Below, one piece after another: positions 1 to 9,599 of a stretch of 64,000 bases of DNA. Below the pieces are notes generated by a model that made no database searches, was not told the origin of the DNA, and saw only the letters and a list, made by a program, of their open reading frames with translations. The position numbers were made by a program, and so were the translations under genes. The DNA lies in contig NC_079877.1 in NCBI RefSeq assembly GCF_029227915.1, forward strand, positions 21,723,851-21,787,850. The letters run 5' to 3'. The stretch's first letter is position 1, and each line of letters starts with the position of its first letter. Origin of the DNA: Hydractinia symbiolongicarpus. Taxonomy: Eukaryota > Cnidaria > Hydrozoa > Anthoathecata > Hydractiniidae.

Positions 1-2
1 GG

Positions 3-206
3 GTACCATACCACTTCAAGACCCAGGACATGTGCAACGGGGCTTTCCTAAAGGACCATGAGCTGTTCTGGTTTATTCCGGATCAATTCAAAACGCAGGA
101 CATGTGCAACAAAGCCGTTGAATATCATGCCTGTTTGCTAAGGCTTGTGCCAAGCAAGTTCAAAACACAGGACATGCGCAGCAACATGTATCCAATATGT
201 AGGTGA
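3..206 (+). CDS. Solenoid-repeat protein, 3' end (DUF4116-like 24-residue repeats)
   Basis: Partial, continuing from before the window. It reads about 67 codons with two and a half units of a 24-residue repeat. The core is F-K-T-Q-D-M-C-x3-A-V, with P-D or P-S four residues before the core lysine. The homologous gene at 58874-59412 has more units. The pattern (short helical pairs, conserved Pro-Asp turn) resembles DUF4116-type repeats of giant viruses; that link is by likeness only. Function unknown, probably protein binding. In the last unit the usual Cys is Arg, as expected for a degenerating or terminal cap unit. Confidence 0.6.
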   Translation, partial: VPYHFKTQDMCNGAFLKDHELFWFIPDQFKTQDMCNKAVEYHACLLRLVPSKFKTQDMRSNMYPICR

Positions 207-292
207 AATCCTTAGATGTTGTTGGAATGTATATATAATATGGTACTCTGTTATTGGTGCTCTGTAGAACTGCGCGACAAAGTGAGGTGTCC

Positions 293-541
293 ATGAGATA
301 CAACCCTCCCACGGGTGAGTACAAAACATACGACGAAATCTGGCTTTTTCATATCAAAGAAAACATGGCTGCCCATGTTGACGACGGCGGTGAGTACGTG
401 TATGAGGGCTACTTTTGTGGGGATGCGTGCTGCTTGGCTTATGTGGAAGAGCGGAAGGTGTATGGTAGTGCGTACGAAATGTCGTTGTGGCTGTTGAAAA
501 AGTGCTACAAGGGAAGGCCTGCTCTGAAGATTTGGAGGTGA
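293..541 (+). CDS. Hypothetical 82-residue protein
   Basis: Open from an ATG at 293 to a TGA at 539-541. No family recognised. The protein is rich in Tyr, Glu and Cys, with a C-G-D-A-C-C cluster near residue 43. It lies between the repeat gene and the conserved hairpin. The second viral copy has no counterpart at this place: there the repeat gene ends only about 10 bases before the hairpin. It may be copy-specific or spurious. Confidence 0.35.
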   Translation: MRYNPPTGEYKTYDEIWLFHIKENMAAHVDDGGEYVYEGYFCGDACCLAYVEERKVYGSAYEMSLWLLKKCYKGRPALKIWR

Positions 542-583
542 CTTGACGCAAAAGGAATTTTTGGGGTTGGTTTGAAACCAAGG

Positions 584-610
584 TTATCTTACAACATGGT
601 TGTAAGATAA
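584..610. promoter_or_regulatory. Conserved hairpin between viral gene groups
   Basis: Perfect inverted repeat: 12-base arms TTATCTTACAAC (584-595) and GTTGTAAGATAA (599-610) around an ATG loop, followed by a run of A. The second copy has a 14-base version at 59423-59454 in the same relative place, so it is ancestral to both. The downstream gene starts about 20 bases later. It could be a 3' end or terminator signal, an RNA structure or a promoter element; the sequence does not decide. Confidence 0.6.
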
Positions 611-629
611 AAAAAAATAGTATAAATAA

Positions 630-758
630 ATGTGTCACACGCTTTCAAAATTCGAGGCCATAGAAAACGTAGTAGCCCTACTATTTAAAGTCGGCATTGG
701 TGTTTCCCTCCCACTTTTTTTTACTGATGCAGGAATCATCGAAAGAGAAGGAGAATGA
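630..758 (+). pseudogene. Small single-helix membrane protein, degenerate
   Basis: The ATG at 630 lies in TATAAATAAATG. It is homologous to the 61-residue gene at 59475: both start M-C, then have a hydrophobic helix and a shared G-I-G-x-S-L-P-L stretch. Here the frame closes after 42 codons; the charged tail (Glu/Lys/Asp rich) continues in another frame past about 715, next to a run of eight T, a likely slip site. Function unknown. Confidence 0.5.
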
Positions 759-807
759 ACGAAGGATTCAAGACCTAGAGGATGATGGTCCTTGTAACTG
801 TAAGTAA

Positions 808-950
808 ATGGAACTATGTAAGGACTGTGACCGTATGCTGGATGCATATGATAGATGCACCTGCGGACGAAGGTTCATTATAAAAGGCTAAATTGTTGTG
901 TTGGTACTGATTTCAGGAATATATCACATATAACGGAGGTAGCTGTGAAT
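808..950 (+). pseudogene. Cys-rich mini zinc protein, broken
   Basis: Starts at ATG 808 (TAAGTAAATG). The first 27 codons match the intact 68-residue protein at 59666 (C-x2-C, then Y-D-R-C-T-C-G-R-R-F), then a TAA stops it at 889-891. The remaining homology (a tyrosine/glycine-rich stretch near 920-945) is out of frame. Probably a small zinc-binding protein of unknown role. Confidence 0.5.
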
Positions 951-999
951 GTAGAACGAGAAGCAATCCTCGGACTTTGTTTCAAATTCAATAAAGGAT

Positions 1000-1574
1000 A
1001 TGCTGAAATTTGAGAACATACTTGTAAACCCTAAAATTTTCTACAATTTTGCTGCTACGTTTACGGATATCAATGATATCAATATAGATTACCTCACGGA
1101 TCAGATCCCATTCCTGCCAATGGGGGTAAGGATCAACGTTATATTGTATGGTATCATACGAGAGACCTCGTAGTAGCCCTCAGGGTACAGACGCCTAAAA
1201 TCTGGTCTCCACATGGAGTAACCCGGTACAACGCCAGTGCAGTACCAGCGATGAGTCTTGATTTCGAAGAGTACCCCGATTGGGTTGCGAAGTATCGTCA
1301 AATCGGGAAGAAAATCGAGGAGTTGATTTCTGAGCAATTGATGACAGAGCCCGTGAAAAAAGGACGTTACGTGAACGCCAAGCTAAAATACTACAAGGAC
1401 GCGATAACAACCAAATTCCACGGTATGTCAGTACCTTATGATGACCCATGCTAAGCCAGTGCCATCCTGGCACTATCCTCGATGTATGTGCAGGGTAAAA
1501 ACTACTACCCTCAGGTACATGTTGTGGAATGTCGATATAACTTCAAAAAAGAATGGTTGCTGAGTGAGGATTAA
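1000..1574 (+). pseudogene. Viral gene of unknown function, about 190 codons, frameshifted
   Basis: The ATG at 1000 opens the same product as 59859-60180 (shared F-T-D-I-N-D-I-N motif, later L-D-F-E-E-Y-P-D-W-V-A-K-Y-R). In this copy the N-terminal frame is lost near 1100 and the rest runs from about 1113 to 1574 with a stop near 1452-1454. The end is acidic (L-L-S-E-D). No family recognised. A non-structural or nucleic-acid-binding role is only a guess. Confidence 0.5.
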
Positions 1575-1623
1575 AAAAACCATACATTGTATAGGCCCTG
1601 TAGGGTCTATAAAATATACAAAA

Positions 1624-2295
1624 TTAAGGTTTGTAAACAGGTAGCGCTTGCATACTGAACAAAAGTTTTGATGAAAGTTTTTTTAAAACATCGTTTCTAC
1701 CTTCCTACCGACCTTTAGCAACTAGCTTAGCACGCTCCTGTTCATTGATGGTGTTAACATTACGGCTAAAACGTTATCACATCTGTTCCTTTAACAACTT
1801 ATACTTTTGCTTCTCTTGGATAATGGTAGTGAATTCATAGTCGCTAATCACCCCATTTTCCACTGCTTTTGAGATAAGATCGACAATAGAGTTCAATTTT
1901 CTTTCATCAAGTAGCCTGATACCCTCATGCTTTTTGGATTTGACACCCAACCTCTTCCCGGCGTTCCTCAGACCGGCTTGCCCTATACCTACAGCTATTG
2001 TGATACCGCTTATGGCAATACAGAGGGGGACTCTGAGGCCCGGGGCCAACGCCCCGATCCCAACGCTAAAGGTGATAATGCTGACACTCAGCAGTCCATG
2101 ATCACAATACCTCACACAGGTACCGTGCATTTTAAACTTCTTGGCAAGCCTGTCCCGCTCCTTGATCTAATCCTAAAGATACTGTTCAATCTCCCCAATC
2201 TTGTCAAGTCTATATTTTTGGCTTTCCTCTGGCATGGCGGCGCTTTGCGCAGGTGCACTTCGTAAATTTGGGTAAAGCTTGGTTATATCGCTCAT
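1624..2295 (-). pseudogene. Two-helix membrane protein of viral element, degenerate
   Basis: Starts at 2295 with M-S-D-I-T-K-L-Y-P; the ATG follows directly on the stop codon of the upstream gene (TAAATG). Order: charged N-terminal helix, Gly/Ile/Val-rich membrane stretch (about 2000-2080), then a Lys/Glu-rich amphipathic region with K-S-K-K-H-E-G-I-R-L-L-D-E. Two in-frame stops sit near 2170, another stop lies at 1777-1779, and the C-terminal stretch is in another frame. The second copy keeps only its C-terminus (60188-60275). Possibly a minor virion membrane component. Confidence 0.5.
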
Positions 2296-2773
2296 TTATT
2301 CTATCAGCAAATGCATCGTTAATCCAGTGAAGGATACATATTTCTCGTGATGATATTCGTCTGTTAACATGAACTCGAGACGATCTAAATTGGAGTATTA
2401 AAACTCCAGATCAGCATATCCCCCAAGCGTTTAGCTCCTTGGTGGGAAGCAAGGCCAGAATGTTTGACTTTTTTCCATCCAGCAGGCAGTCGTCTTCATT
2501 CAACTAGGGACAAACAAGGCGTAGTCGAATATAGACGTCAGGCCTGTAGTATACATCATAATCACCCTTCATATAGTACTTTTTTGCGGGATCGTAGGGT
2601 AGACCCAGGAGCTCTTGCAGCTGTCTATGAATCACCACCGTGTACCCGTCACTGACACGGAGCCTGCAGAGTCCATTTTTCAGGACAAGCAGTTTGATTT
2701 TGTCCTCTGCCTGACTGTTCACAATAGCCGCCAAATTCTTGATCCTGTACAGACCGTTCATGATCTCAATCAT
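2296..2773 (-). pseudogene. Viral gene of unknown function, about 155 codons, broken
   Basis: The first 89 codons are open from ATG 2773 (M-I-E-I-M-N-G-L-Y-R-I-K), then a stop. Homologous-looking sequence continues with frame changes (L-L-D-G-K-K-S-N-I-L-A-L-L-P) and ends at a TAA at 2296-2298 that abuts the next start. The start is 23 bases from the divergent start of the plus-strand gene at 2797. No family recognised. The gene order next to capsid-like genes suggests a structural role, weakly. Confidence 0.4.
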
Positions 2774-2796
2774 ACCATGAGCATCAGGACCTGCAC

Positions 2797-3647
2797 ATGT
2801 CTACAGAATCACACATTTCTGTGGTATTCCCTGAGTTTAGCAAAGAAGCTATTAAGATACCAACAACCTACCTTAATGACCCTGTCAGAGTGGGTTGGAC
2901 AGAACAGGCCTTGGACTACTGGAATATCCAGGTTAATTTCGCTACCCACTGCGCAACTACGGCATTAGGCATCTCTGTTAAGCACATGACCGGCTCCGTT
3001 CCCCTTGTCAACTCGATCTTTAAATTTCACGTCTATTACCACATGCGCCGTATTCTAGCAAGAATGAAGGTACCCATGCCGCATGACGACGGTTTTTCTC
3101 AGTACAAAAATCCCTACTCAACATCCGGGTATGCACAAATGTGTAGGGAATATGGTGCAGTTCCTAATGATTTGTAAAAATTCAAGGCTGTCATGTCGTC
3201 ACTCACCAACGGTTCATGGTGGCCACATATTGATGATGATTGGGCTAAATTCATCATACCAAAAAGTCAGGGTTTGACGTCGGAAGATCTGACCAAGTTA
3301 AGTGAAAGTATCCGGGTTTACGTGGTCTTGTTGCTTGGGTCGCAAGCGGGAGCCAAGGCATCCTTACTCGGATCTGGTGCGGACAACTATACAGCAAGGC
3401 AGATTCTGTTGCAAAAATTTGAAGCCATGGTACAACGTCAGGAGAATAGAGGGCATGAATTACGCAATTCCAAAAAGTGCTTCAATACGCCCGAACTCCG
3501 GTGAATTTTGCCGTCATGCCAAGCGTGTACATGCTGACTTCTGATATGAACCTGCGTACCCTACAGGGGGAACAATATGAGGATACCAAAACAGTGTTGA
3601 ACACGACAAGGATAGGCCTCATCATTACATCATTACATCTGGCTTAA
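2797..3647 (+). pseudogene. Probable virion structural protein, about 280 codons
   Basis: Opens at ATG 2797 and runs to a TAA at 3175-3177, then in the same frame from 3178 to about 3500, then shifts frame to end at 3647. Motifs: T-T-A-L-G-I-S-V-K followed by F-K-F-H-V-Y-Y-H-M-R-R-I-L-A-R. The later part has an Ala/Ser-rich helix (L-L-G-S-Q-A-G-A-K-A-S). Beta-rich second half and position among capsid-region genes suggest a minor capsid or penton-like protein. That is inference; I do not recognise the fold. Confidence 0.4.
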
Positions 3648-3660
3648 AAAATAGCTAATA

Positions 3661-4866
3661 TTACGCCTTTTTCATCTTACCAACGTATACCACAAGAAAC
3701 CCAACGGCAGCAGCGATTGCCATGTACAGATGCTTGGCTGCATATTCGACAATGGTTGCCGCTACTCTGAGAAAGAACGAGACTACGGTACCCATATTTG
3801 AGGAATTTCCTATTCTTTCCAGCTGCTTCTCTACAAACCCCTTCCCTGCGGCACTTCCTCCTGCAGCACCTCCAGCGCTCCCCCTGTAACTGCGAGTACA
3901 ATGGTGTATCAGTAGAACAACAGCGAAAATTATGCTGCCTATAGTCAGGCCCTGCTCTTTGAACAACATTTTAAGCTTCTCCAGCAGAGACGTGTCATCT
4001 CCGGCAATTTTCAACAGAGTCCCCTTGATGGCCTTCAGCTGGCTGTAGATATCAGAGGAAAGTTAACTATGGACATTTTGCGCAGCCTCTTTTTTATCGT
4101 TCAATTTTTCAATCTTATCATTAAGATTTTTTATTTCTATATCAATATTAGCTTTTTGTCCTTTGGTTTCTCCGACTTTCTGCTTCTCGAGTTCTTTCAC
4201 CTTGCCCTCCACCTTGCTAATCTCGCTATCATATAAGATCATCTTGCTTTTCAAGTTTTCTAAGTTACCCCTTATAGTCTGTGCTGCTTGGTTAAACCCT
4301 CTTATTTCACGTTCAGTGAGAACTTCATCAGTACCACCAAATAAAGTTTCTTGGATAAAGCTCTCCGTGGCATCTACAAATTCCTCTATCGATTCCATCG
4401 AAATGATATCATCGGCCCTGTCCTTCCTCACGATATCATCAACCTTTTGCCCAAGTACCTGGGCCACTGCCTTACCCCTGGTGGATGTAGTGACACGCAC
4501 GAAATCTCCCTTCAATTTATTGATCATCTCCCGGACAGCTCGCAACCTATCCCTATCTTTTGTAATTAATGCTGTAAGGTCTATAGTATTGAAAGAAATA
4601 CGTTTCCCTTCCAGCCTAAACTCGTCGTAAAGTATCGCAATAGGCTTCCCAACTTCTCCTCAAGACGTTCGTAAAGGTCTTCGACCTTTGATCTTAGTAT
4701 TTTTTTCCTCTGGCCAGCCCCCTGTAACACCCTGTTGTTCTCCTGACGTTGAAGGCCCTGGCGTTGATGGAGGTTTTGGCGTTGATAGCGTAGTATCATC
4801 AGCTTTATCATCTGGACGGCCCTCCTCATCCAGAAGATCGTGATCAAATACTGGGTTAGTTGGCAT
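3661..4866 (-). pseudogene. Coiled-coil protein with C-terminal membrane helices, two or more frameshifts
   Basis: Starts at ATG 4866 (M-P-T-N-P-V-F-D) with a Pro/Ser/Thr/Gly-rich head, then a long Lys/Glu coiled coil (4063-4545, with S-K-V-E-G-K-V-K-E-L-E-K), then S-S-D-I-Y-S-Q-L-K and two hydrophobic segments separated by Gly/Ala-rich sequence (3661-4014). About 400 codons if intact. Frames change near 4700, 4560 and 4060. It is convergent with the gene ending at 3647 and divergent from the capsid gene. A virion entry or scaffold role is possible, unproven. Confidence 0.5.
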
Positions 4867-4894
4867 TTATTTAAAAACAAACTATATTAAATAA
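4867..4894. promoter_or_regulatory. 28-base divergent promoter with mirrored AAATAA boxes
   Basis: The whole space between the minus-strand start (4866) and the plus-strand capsid start (4895) is 28 bases of nearly pure A/T. Read outward on each strand it presents TTTAAATAA directly before the minus ATG and TTAAATAA directly before the plus start. The symmetry fits one bidirectional promoter with extremely short leaders. Confidence 0.45.
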
Positions 4895-5815
4895 TTGAGT
4901 GCATTCGGAACTACATTGGACCCCTACGCAGAAATGAAACAGCTTTTTGGTATTAAAGGAAGAAGGCAGCGCGTCAAGGTAAGCCACGTACCCTCTACTA
5001 TTAACCAGAATGAGGACCTCTATGTTGATGTGCCCAGCCTAGGGCAGAACGATGTCATATTTCCTGGAAGTATCAGGTTACTGTTTGACCTGGTGCTGAC
5101 AGGGACAAACACGAAGCGTACTCTGGTAAGCAACATAGTGAAGTGAAAATATAAGCGACTATGGACCCCTCGCGGTCTACAGAGACTTGTGGCTGCCCAA
5201 ATTCGATCGGGAAAACAACCTAATTCTAAAGGGTATTAACCCTAATGACGGTACCATCAGGGCCCTGCAGGTAAAGGCCACTGACCATGTAGGTACCGAC
5301 GAGGAGAAAGCCATTGCTGCCGCCTATGGGAACACCTTTTCCGTCCTCCTCGGTAAAATGTTCGAACTAACGAGGGACGTACCGTACTATCAAGCGGGAT
5401 TTTACGACAGATTGCAGTTTGTCCTATATTTTGCCCCACATAACGACGTTATCAAAGATGGAGGTACGGCAGCCTCAGGGTCTACCGCATCCAAGGCAGC
5501 GAATGCCCCGTTATAGCCGTCTTGCACTACCCTACGAAAGGATACTCAGGAGCAAGGTGGTAACCCTTAAAAATCCAGATACCAGTTATAACATCCAGAT
5601 CAATACCCCTGCAAAAGGTCTAAAGGGCGTCTTGCTACTCTTCGTGGACCCTGCAACAGTGAAGCCCTATGCTGGAAAGAATGAGGTGCTTTACAACCCC
5701 AAGATCGAAAAAATATCCATCACTGTGGAGAGTGAACCCAACGATTTGTACTCACATGCCATGCTTCCCATGGATCATTTGGAACAAATCGTGAACCTTT
5801 TTGGTAGTCACGACT
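4895..5815 (+). pseudogene. Probable major capsid protein (double jelly-roll type), two frameshifts
   Basis: Three consecutive frames (4895-5146, 5151-5516, about 5500-5815) make one product. Capsid-like marks: an extended beta-rich start (D-L-Y-V-D-V-P), Y-Y-Q-A-G-F-Y-D-R-L-Q-F midway, then L-P-Y-E-R-I-L-R-S-K and a late beta block with K-G-V-L-L-L-F. Such spacing is typical of Polinton/adenovirus-type hexon-like proteins; the family call is by resemblance. The start codon is TTG where an ATG is expected after TTAAATAA, so the start is probably lost. The C-terminus runs into a foreign zinc-module remnant at about 5816. Confidence 0.5.
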
Positions 5816-6075
5816 CGAAAAATGGTCAAACGACAAAGACATGCATCAAATGCCTGGATAAAAAGAAACAGCGGCGTGTCAAAAAAGTGCTTCCATGGTA
5901 GGTGCAGGGATCAGTGTAAAGAATGCAAGTAAAGTCAGATTTGCGAGCATGAGAGACAGAGGGCTGGCTGCATAGACATGAAAGGCGGAGGGCCCATTGC
6001 AAAGAGTGTAAAGGAAGTCATATTTGCAAGCATGAAAAAGAAGATCCCAGTGCAAAGACTGCAAGAAGGGCAAAC
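5816..6075 (+). pseudogene. Remnant of Cys/His zinc-module gene (HNH relative)
   Basis: Reads T-K-T-C-I-K-C-L-D-K-K-K, then broken pieces with C-K-E-C-K and I-C-E-H-E-R-Q-R. These match the N-terminal knuckle and the C-E-H-x-R-x-[RK]-S-x-C-K-D-C repeats of the intact HNH gene at 61817-62416. Here it is on the plus strand, fused out of context to the capsid gene end, with several stops and no nuclease domain. It looks like a rearranged or inserted fragment. Confidence 0.5.
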
Positions 6076-6080
6076 AATAA

Positions 6081-6494
6081 ATGGCAACTATCGGTGTTCT
6101 TGTTGCAGGTGCCGCGATTAACCCATTGGCTTTTAGTGGGACCAGTTTCCTGTTTAGTAAACTTGCAGGACACGGAGAAGCGAAACGTAAAAGACATGAC
6201 AAAGCTATGGAATAATTGCAATCAGCCCAAGCGCAGTGGGTACAAGACCGACAAGCAAAAATCGACTGGTTCAAGAAACAACGGCAATTGCAAATACAGG
6301 CTGGTAAGAGCCTTCGGGAACTGGAAGATGACATGTACAAATACTACATTGCATCAAATAGTAAGGTTCCAAAATTATCTGATTACTATACACCTTCAAA
6401 ACAACAAGATGGGGAACTCATTTTTATCATTGGGTCCTTGTCTCTGCTAGGGTTTGTGGCATACAAGTATTTGTCAAACGTTTTTGACAAGTGA
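6081..6494 (+). pseudogene. Small virion-type membrane protein, single nonsense mutation
   Basis: ATG 6081 (CAATAAATGG) starts M-A-T-I-G-V-L-V-A-G-A. A hydrophobic N-terminal stretch is followed by a Lys/Arg/Gln-rich amphipathic helix, then a C-terminal membrane helix and K-Y-L-S-N-V-F-D-K before the stop at 6492-6494. One in-frame TAA interrupts it at codon 45 (6213-6215); otherwise the frame is open for 137 codons. Two-ended membrane topology suggests a minor capsid or internal membrane protein; that is inference. Confidence 0.5.
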
Positions 6495-6501
6495 TAAAGA
6501 C

Positions 6502-7496
6502 ATGTCAAAGGTACATATCGTTACCGAGAAAGAGGCGGAAAAATCAAGCAATATCTACTATACCCCTGAACATCTCTGGACTGGACGAAAAGCCATCAAG
6601 TTGCTAGCCTCAGAAGCTCGCCTGTCAAAAACGAAGGTCACTCACTGGCGTTCTCGTCAACTATTCTGGTTACGGCACATAAAAGGTCCGAAGCGTATCG
6701 ATTACCTTCATTTCACTATTACAACACCCAACGAAATGCACCAGTTTAATTACTGTGCATGCCCCAAGATAGGGTATACGGTAGCACCTACAAGTACATA
6801 TTGACAAGGGTCGACGTGGCTTCAAGATACAAAGTAGCGAGATCCCTACGGACCAAAAAAGCCAGCGAGGTCGCGGGCATGATCAAAGATATTTATAAAG
6901 CAGGGCCTTTACGATACCCCAATAGTTTTCAATGTGATAATGGTTCTGAATTCAAATCAAATGTAACAAAATTGTTAGAGGATAAGGGGGTGGAGATTAA
7001 ACGGGCTACCACTAAGTACCACCACACGTGTACGTCATTTGTGGAGTCTTATAATAAGGTACCTGCTGAGAAACTCCAAGATGCACAGGAGCCGGTCTCT
7101 GGGGAGCCTAGTACAATTTGGGTGAAACACTTATACGCTATCGTTAAAAATCTCAACAACAGCAAGACTGCCATGATTGAGATGAAACCTAACAGGACGA
7201 TTAAACTCGAAGATGTCCCGCTTGCGAAGGGGCAAAAATACCCCGAAGAAAAACCCTTACCCGAGGATGGTTTGTACCCCTATCTGTTACAGCCGGAAGA
7301 GGAGCATGACGACTCTGAAAGACGCGAAACTATCACCTTTTGGAGCAGACAAACTTACAGGTTGGATCGTATCGTGGTAGATAGTCGTGTTTTATACTAT
7401 TTGAAGGACAGCCCTGAAAGAAGCTTCGTGTCGGAGAAATTGATGCTTATTCCTGAAGATGTTCAGGCACCTCCAGAGGATGTAAAAGCTTGGTAA
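6502..7496 (+). pseudogene. Retroviral-type integrase (rve), one frameshift
   Basis: Inserts the element into host DNA. ATG 6502; about 330 codons. The N-terminal helical part ends near 6745, where the frame shifts by one; the catalytic core is open from 6759. The acidic triad is visible as T-R-V-D-V-A-S-R-Y, F-Q-C-D-N-G-S-E-F and S-F-V-E-S-Y-N. A basic/aromatic tail (residues about 270-320) with R-L-D-R-I-V and Y-Y-L-K-D may be the chromatin-binding end typical of Maverick integrases. Its last 34 bases overlap the convergent gene at 7463. All three catalytic acids remain, so loss is through the frameshift only. Confidence 0.8.
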
Positions 7497-8113
7497 AAGT
7501 TATTCAGACGTTCATCCAAAGCATCATCTTCGTCATCTTCATTCGGATCCCTTAAATAATCCAAAGGATGTAGGGTGTAGAACGGGTATCCATAGACTAT
7601 ACCTTTGATAACATTGGGTTCATTTTCCAAATCAATATCGACTAGGCGTCTATCTGGTATCGGAAAGTTGCGTATATCGCCTATTGTTGCTATATCAGCC
7701 AAATCCGATTGCTTCAACTCCTTATCCTTGATGACCTGATAACAGAGTGCTCCATAGTTTTTCTCTTTAACATCAACAATATGGAGCCCCAGACGTTTAA
7801 TATCAGCCTCTAGATCCTCATCGATATCTCTTCTCGCAAATGTTCCCAATGCTTTTTCGCCCAACGTTAACCTGTCTAAAAGGTCCGCGTCGGTAGGGTA
7901 TTCAAAACCTTCATAGTAGATTCCATCTCGATATTTAAAATTTTCCAGGCAGGTAGGACAATAACCAGTCACTGACGCCGCGTTGATACAAGTGTAGTAC
8001 AGGTACATGGATATTGTAATCCCTTGTAAATTGATTTTTTTGTACATATTCTTCCATCTTTTGTAATATTCAGGTAGAATTAACTTTTTTGTATGGACAA
8101 ACCTTCCATACAA
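7463..8113 (-). CDS. Hypothetical viral protein, acidic C-terminus
   Basis: Open from 8113 (TTG) to 7463; the likely ATG is near 8050 or 8010, giving about 180-196 residues. Near the start is G-Y-C-P-T-C-L-E-N-F, a possible half zinc site, followed by Asp/Glu/Leu-rich helices and an acidic stretch N-E-D-D-E-D-D-A-L close to the end. No family recognised. It is one of the few long uninterrupted frames of this copy and is absent from the part of copy 2 in the window. Confidence 0.5.
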   Translation of the reverse strand: MYGRFVHTKKLILPEYYKRWKNMYKKINLQGITISMYLYYTCINAASVTGYCPTCLENFKYRDGIYYEGFEYPTDADLLDRLTLGEKALGTFARRDIDEDLEADIKRLGLHIVDVKEKNYGALCYQVIKDKELKQSDLADIATIGDIRNFPIPDRRLVDIDLENEPNVIKGIVYGYPFYTLHPLDYLRDPNEDDEDDALDERLNNFYQAFTSSGGA

Positions 8114-8130
8114 AAAAAGTTTACATCATA

Positions 8131-8880
8131 TTATTCCGTGAGATCTAGGAGACGTTGATGAGTATGATGTTCACCAAGCCTGAAATGTCTCACACGCTCT
8201 GGGTTGACTTTAATACAACCACGCTCCCTGAGTCAGTTGTAGTGAACAATAGAATTCGGGGTCTCTGCCAGCACGACAATCCCACCGCTGGGATAGTCGA
8301 CAAGCTTGTTTCGTATTTTTTGTGCCACATACCCCTGTTGGCCACAGATGGCCAGGTATGGAAAGGGGTCGTTGTTGTTCTTCTGGATCACAGCCATGCC
8401 GTTATCTTTCCCAGGATCTTCGAGGTAAGGCACGGTACGTTGCTGTAGCTCCTCAATTTCTTCCCCCAGCACCATGAGTTGGTCTCTATCCTTAATCTCG
8501 TCCCCGAGATTGAGGATAGAGACAATTCCAGGGCCATATCTCTGTCCTCGATGGTCTCCTGTAATTTTTCCACCCCCTTTCCGGCCAACCATTTTGTCAA
8601 AGCTACGGCCTTAGGCTTTCTTGATTTGACAGCAATCTTTAGGGCCCCGTTCAATGTAATGAAGACATCGTGTGAGTTTTTCCCTCTTCCAAGCCCCCTT
8701 CCACCCCACAATTTCTTGCCTTGTTGTGGTTTCTTCGGGCAAATATTGATAATTGCACTTGATATTAGCAATACCCAAAAACCTACCAACATCAGTTCTT
8801 TTGAACATAGGCTGATCTTGTTTGTCAAATAGAGTCTCGATGGCTTCTGCAGGTATGGTGTTGAATAGCGAAAAAGACAT
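8131..8880 (-). pseudogene. BRO-N/MSV199-type DNA-binding protein, three frames
   Basis: ATG 8880 (M-S-F-S-L-F-N-T-I-P). The first part has F-K-R-T-D-V-G-R-F-L-G-I, the next frame has D-V-F-I-T-L-N-G-A-L-K-I-A-V with K-P-K-A-V-A-L-T-K-W-L. This is the BRO-N/MSV199 pattern common in large DNA viruses. A coiled linker follows and the last part (8233-8592) has Y-P-Y-L-like aromatic repeats and ends near 8131. Breaks near 8690, 8590 and 8230. Likely a viral regulatory DNA-binding protein. Confidence 0.6.
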
Positions 8881-8910
8881 TTCTAATATACCAACGTAAG
8901 CCAGAAGATT

Positions 8911-9507
8911 TCACTCCAAAATTTTCCAAGTCTTAAGGTGTTCCAACCTCACGTATAGGCATGCATGTTTGGATTTTTTCAATTCAACCTTTATATCATC
9001 CCAGTCTGAAATCAAGTTCGCCTCTTCGTCTATCATCCTCATGTCACTTCTTTCATGAGGGTACCACAAAAACAAGGCTTTTTTCTGTCTTCTCAAATTT
9101 TTGGGCAAAGCAGTATACGACTGCGTTAATAGCCAAAGACTATGCTTCCTATGTCTACCTGAAATAGCTAATTCAAGTAGGGATTTTCTCCGCTTGTCTA
9201 GGCTCTCGTCGGCTATACAGTCGTCCACGACAAACAAACTCTTCTCAGCTGCTAGTAACGATGATAATTTCGCTATCCATTCAAACAGCTGGTCCTTAGG
9301 ATCGATCAGGAACACATATTCGTCCCTCCAGAGCGAGACCCTTTTTAAATAGGTACTGTTCCATTCAATTGTTGGGCACAGTATCACTATGTTGTGATAG
9401 TGTCCCCTATACTCATTCTCGAGCAAATCCAGAACACGTTGCGTCTTGCCACAGCTTGTCGGACCCGTAAAGATTGCCTTGTGGGTGTCTTTTACTACGT
9501 CTAACAT
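8911..9507 (-). CDS. A32-like (FtsK/HerA) DNA-packaging ATPase, intact
   Basis: Pumps viral DNA into capsids in related viruses. From ATG 9507 (TCAATAAAATG) the frame is open for 198 codons. Walker A is G-P-T-S-C-G-K-T near residue 17; Walker B is S-L-F-V-V-D-D near residue 88; the sensor-like L-L-T-Q-S-Y follows near residue 124. The frame extends upstream to 9585 but the start at 9507 matches copy 2 and sits behind the usual A/T box. It is the best preserved core gene of this copy. The paralogous copy (60388-60946) is frameshifted. Confidence 0.8.
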   Translation of the reverse strand: MLDVVKDTHKAIFTGPTSCGKTQRVLDLLENEYRGHYHNIVILCPTIEWNSTYLKRVSLWRDEYVFLIDPKDQLFEWIAKLSSLLAAEKSLFVVDDCIADESLDKRRKSLLELAISGRHRKHSLWLLTQSYTALPKNLRRQKKALFLWYPHERSDMRMIDEEANLISDWDDIKVELKKSKHACLYVRLEHLKTWKILE

Positions 9508-9599
9508 TTTATTGATAACACCATTTCTTATTATGTATTTTAGGATATATCGCGGCGCAGCTGGTACAAATCCACACGCCCTCATGATGGTTCACTAAA

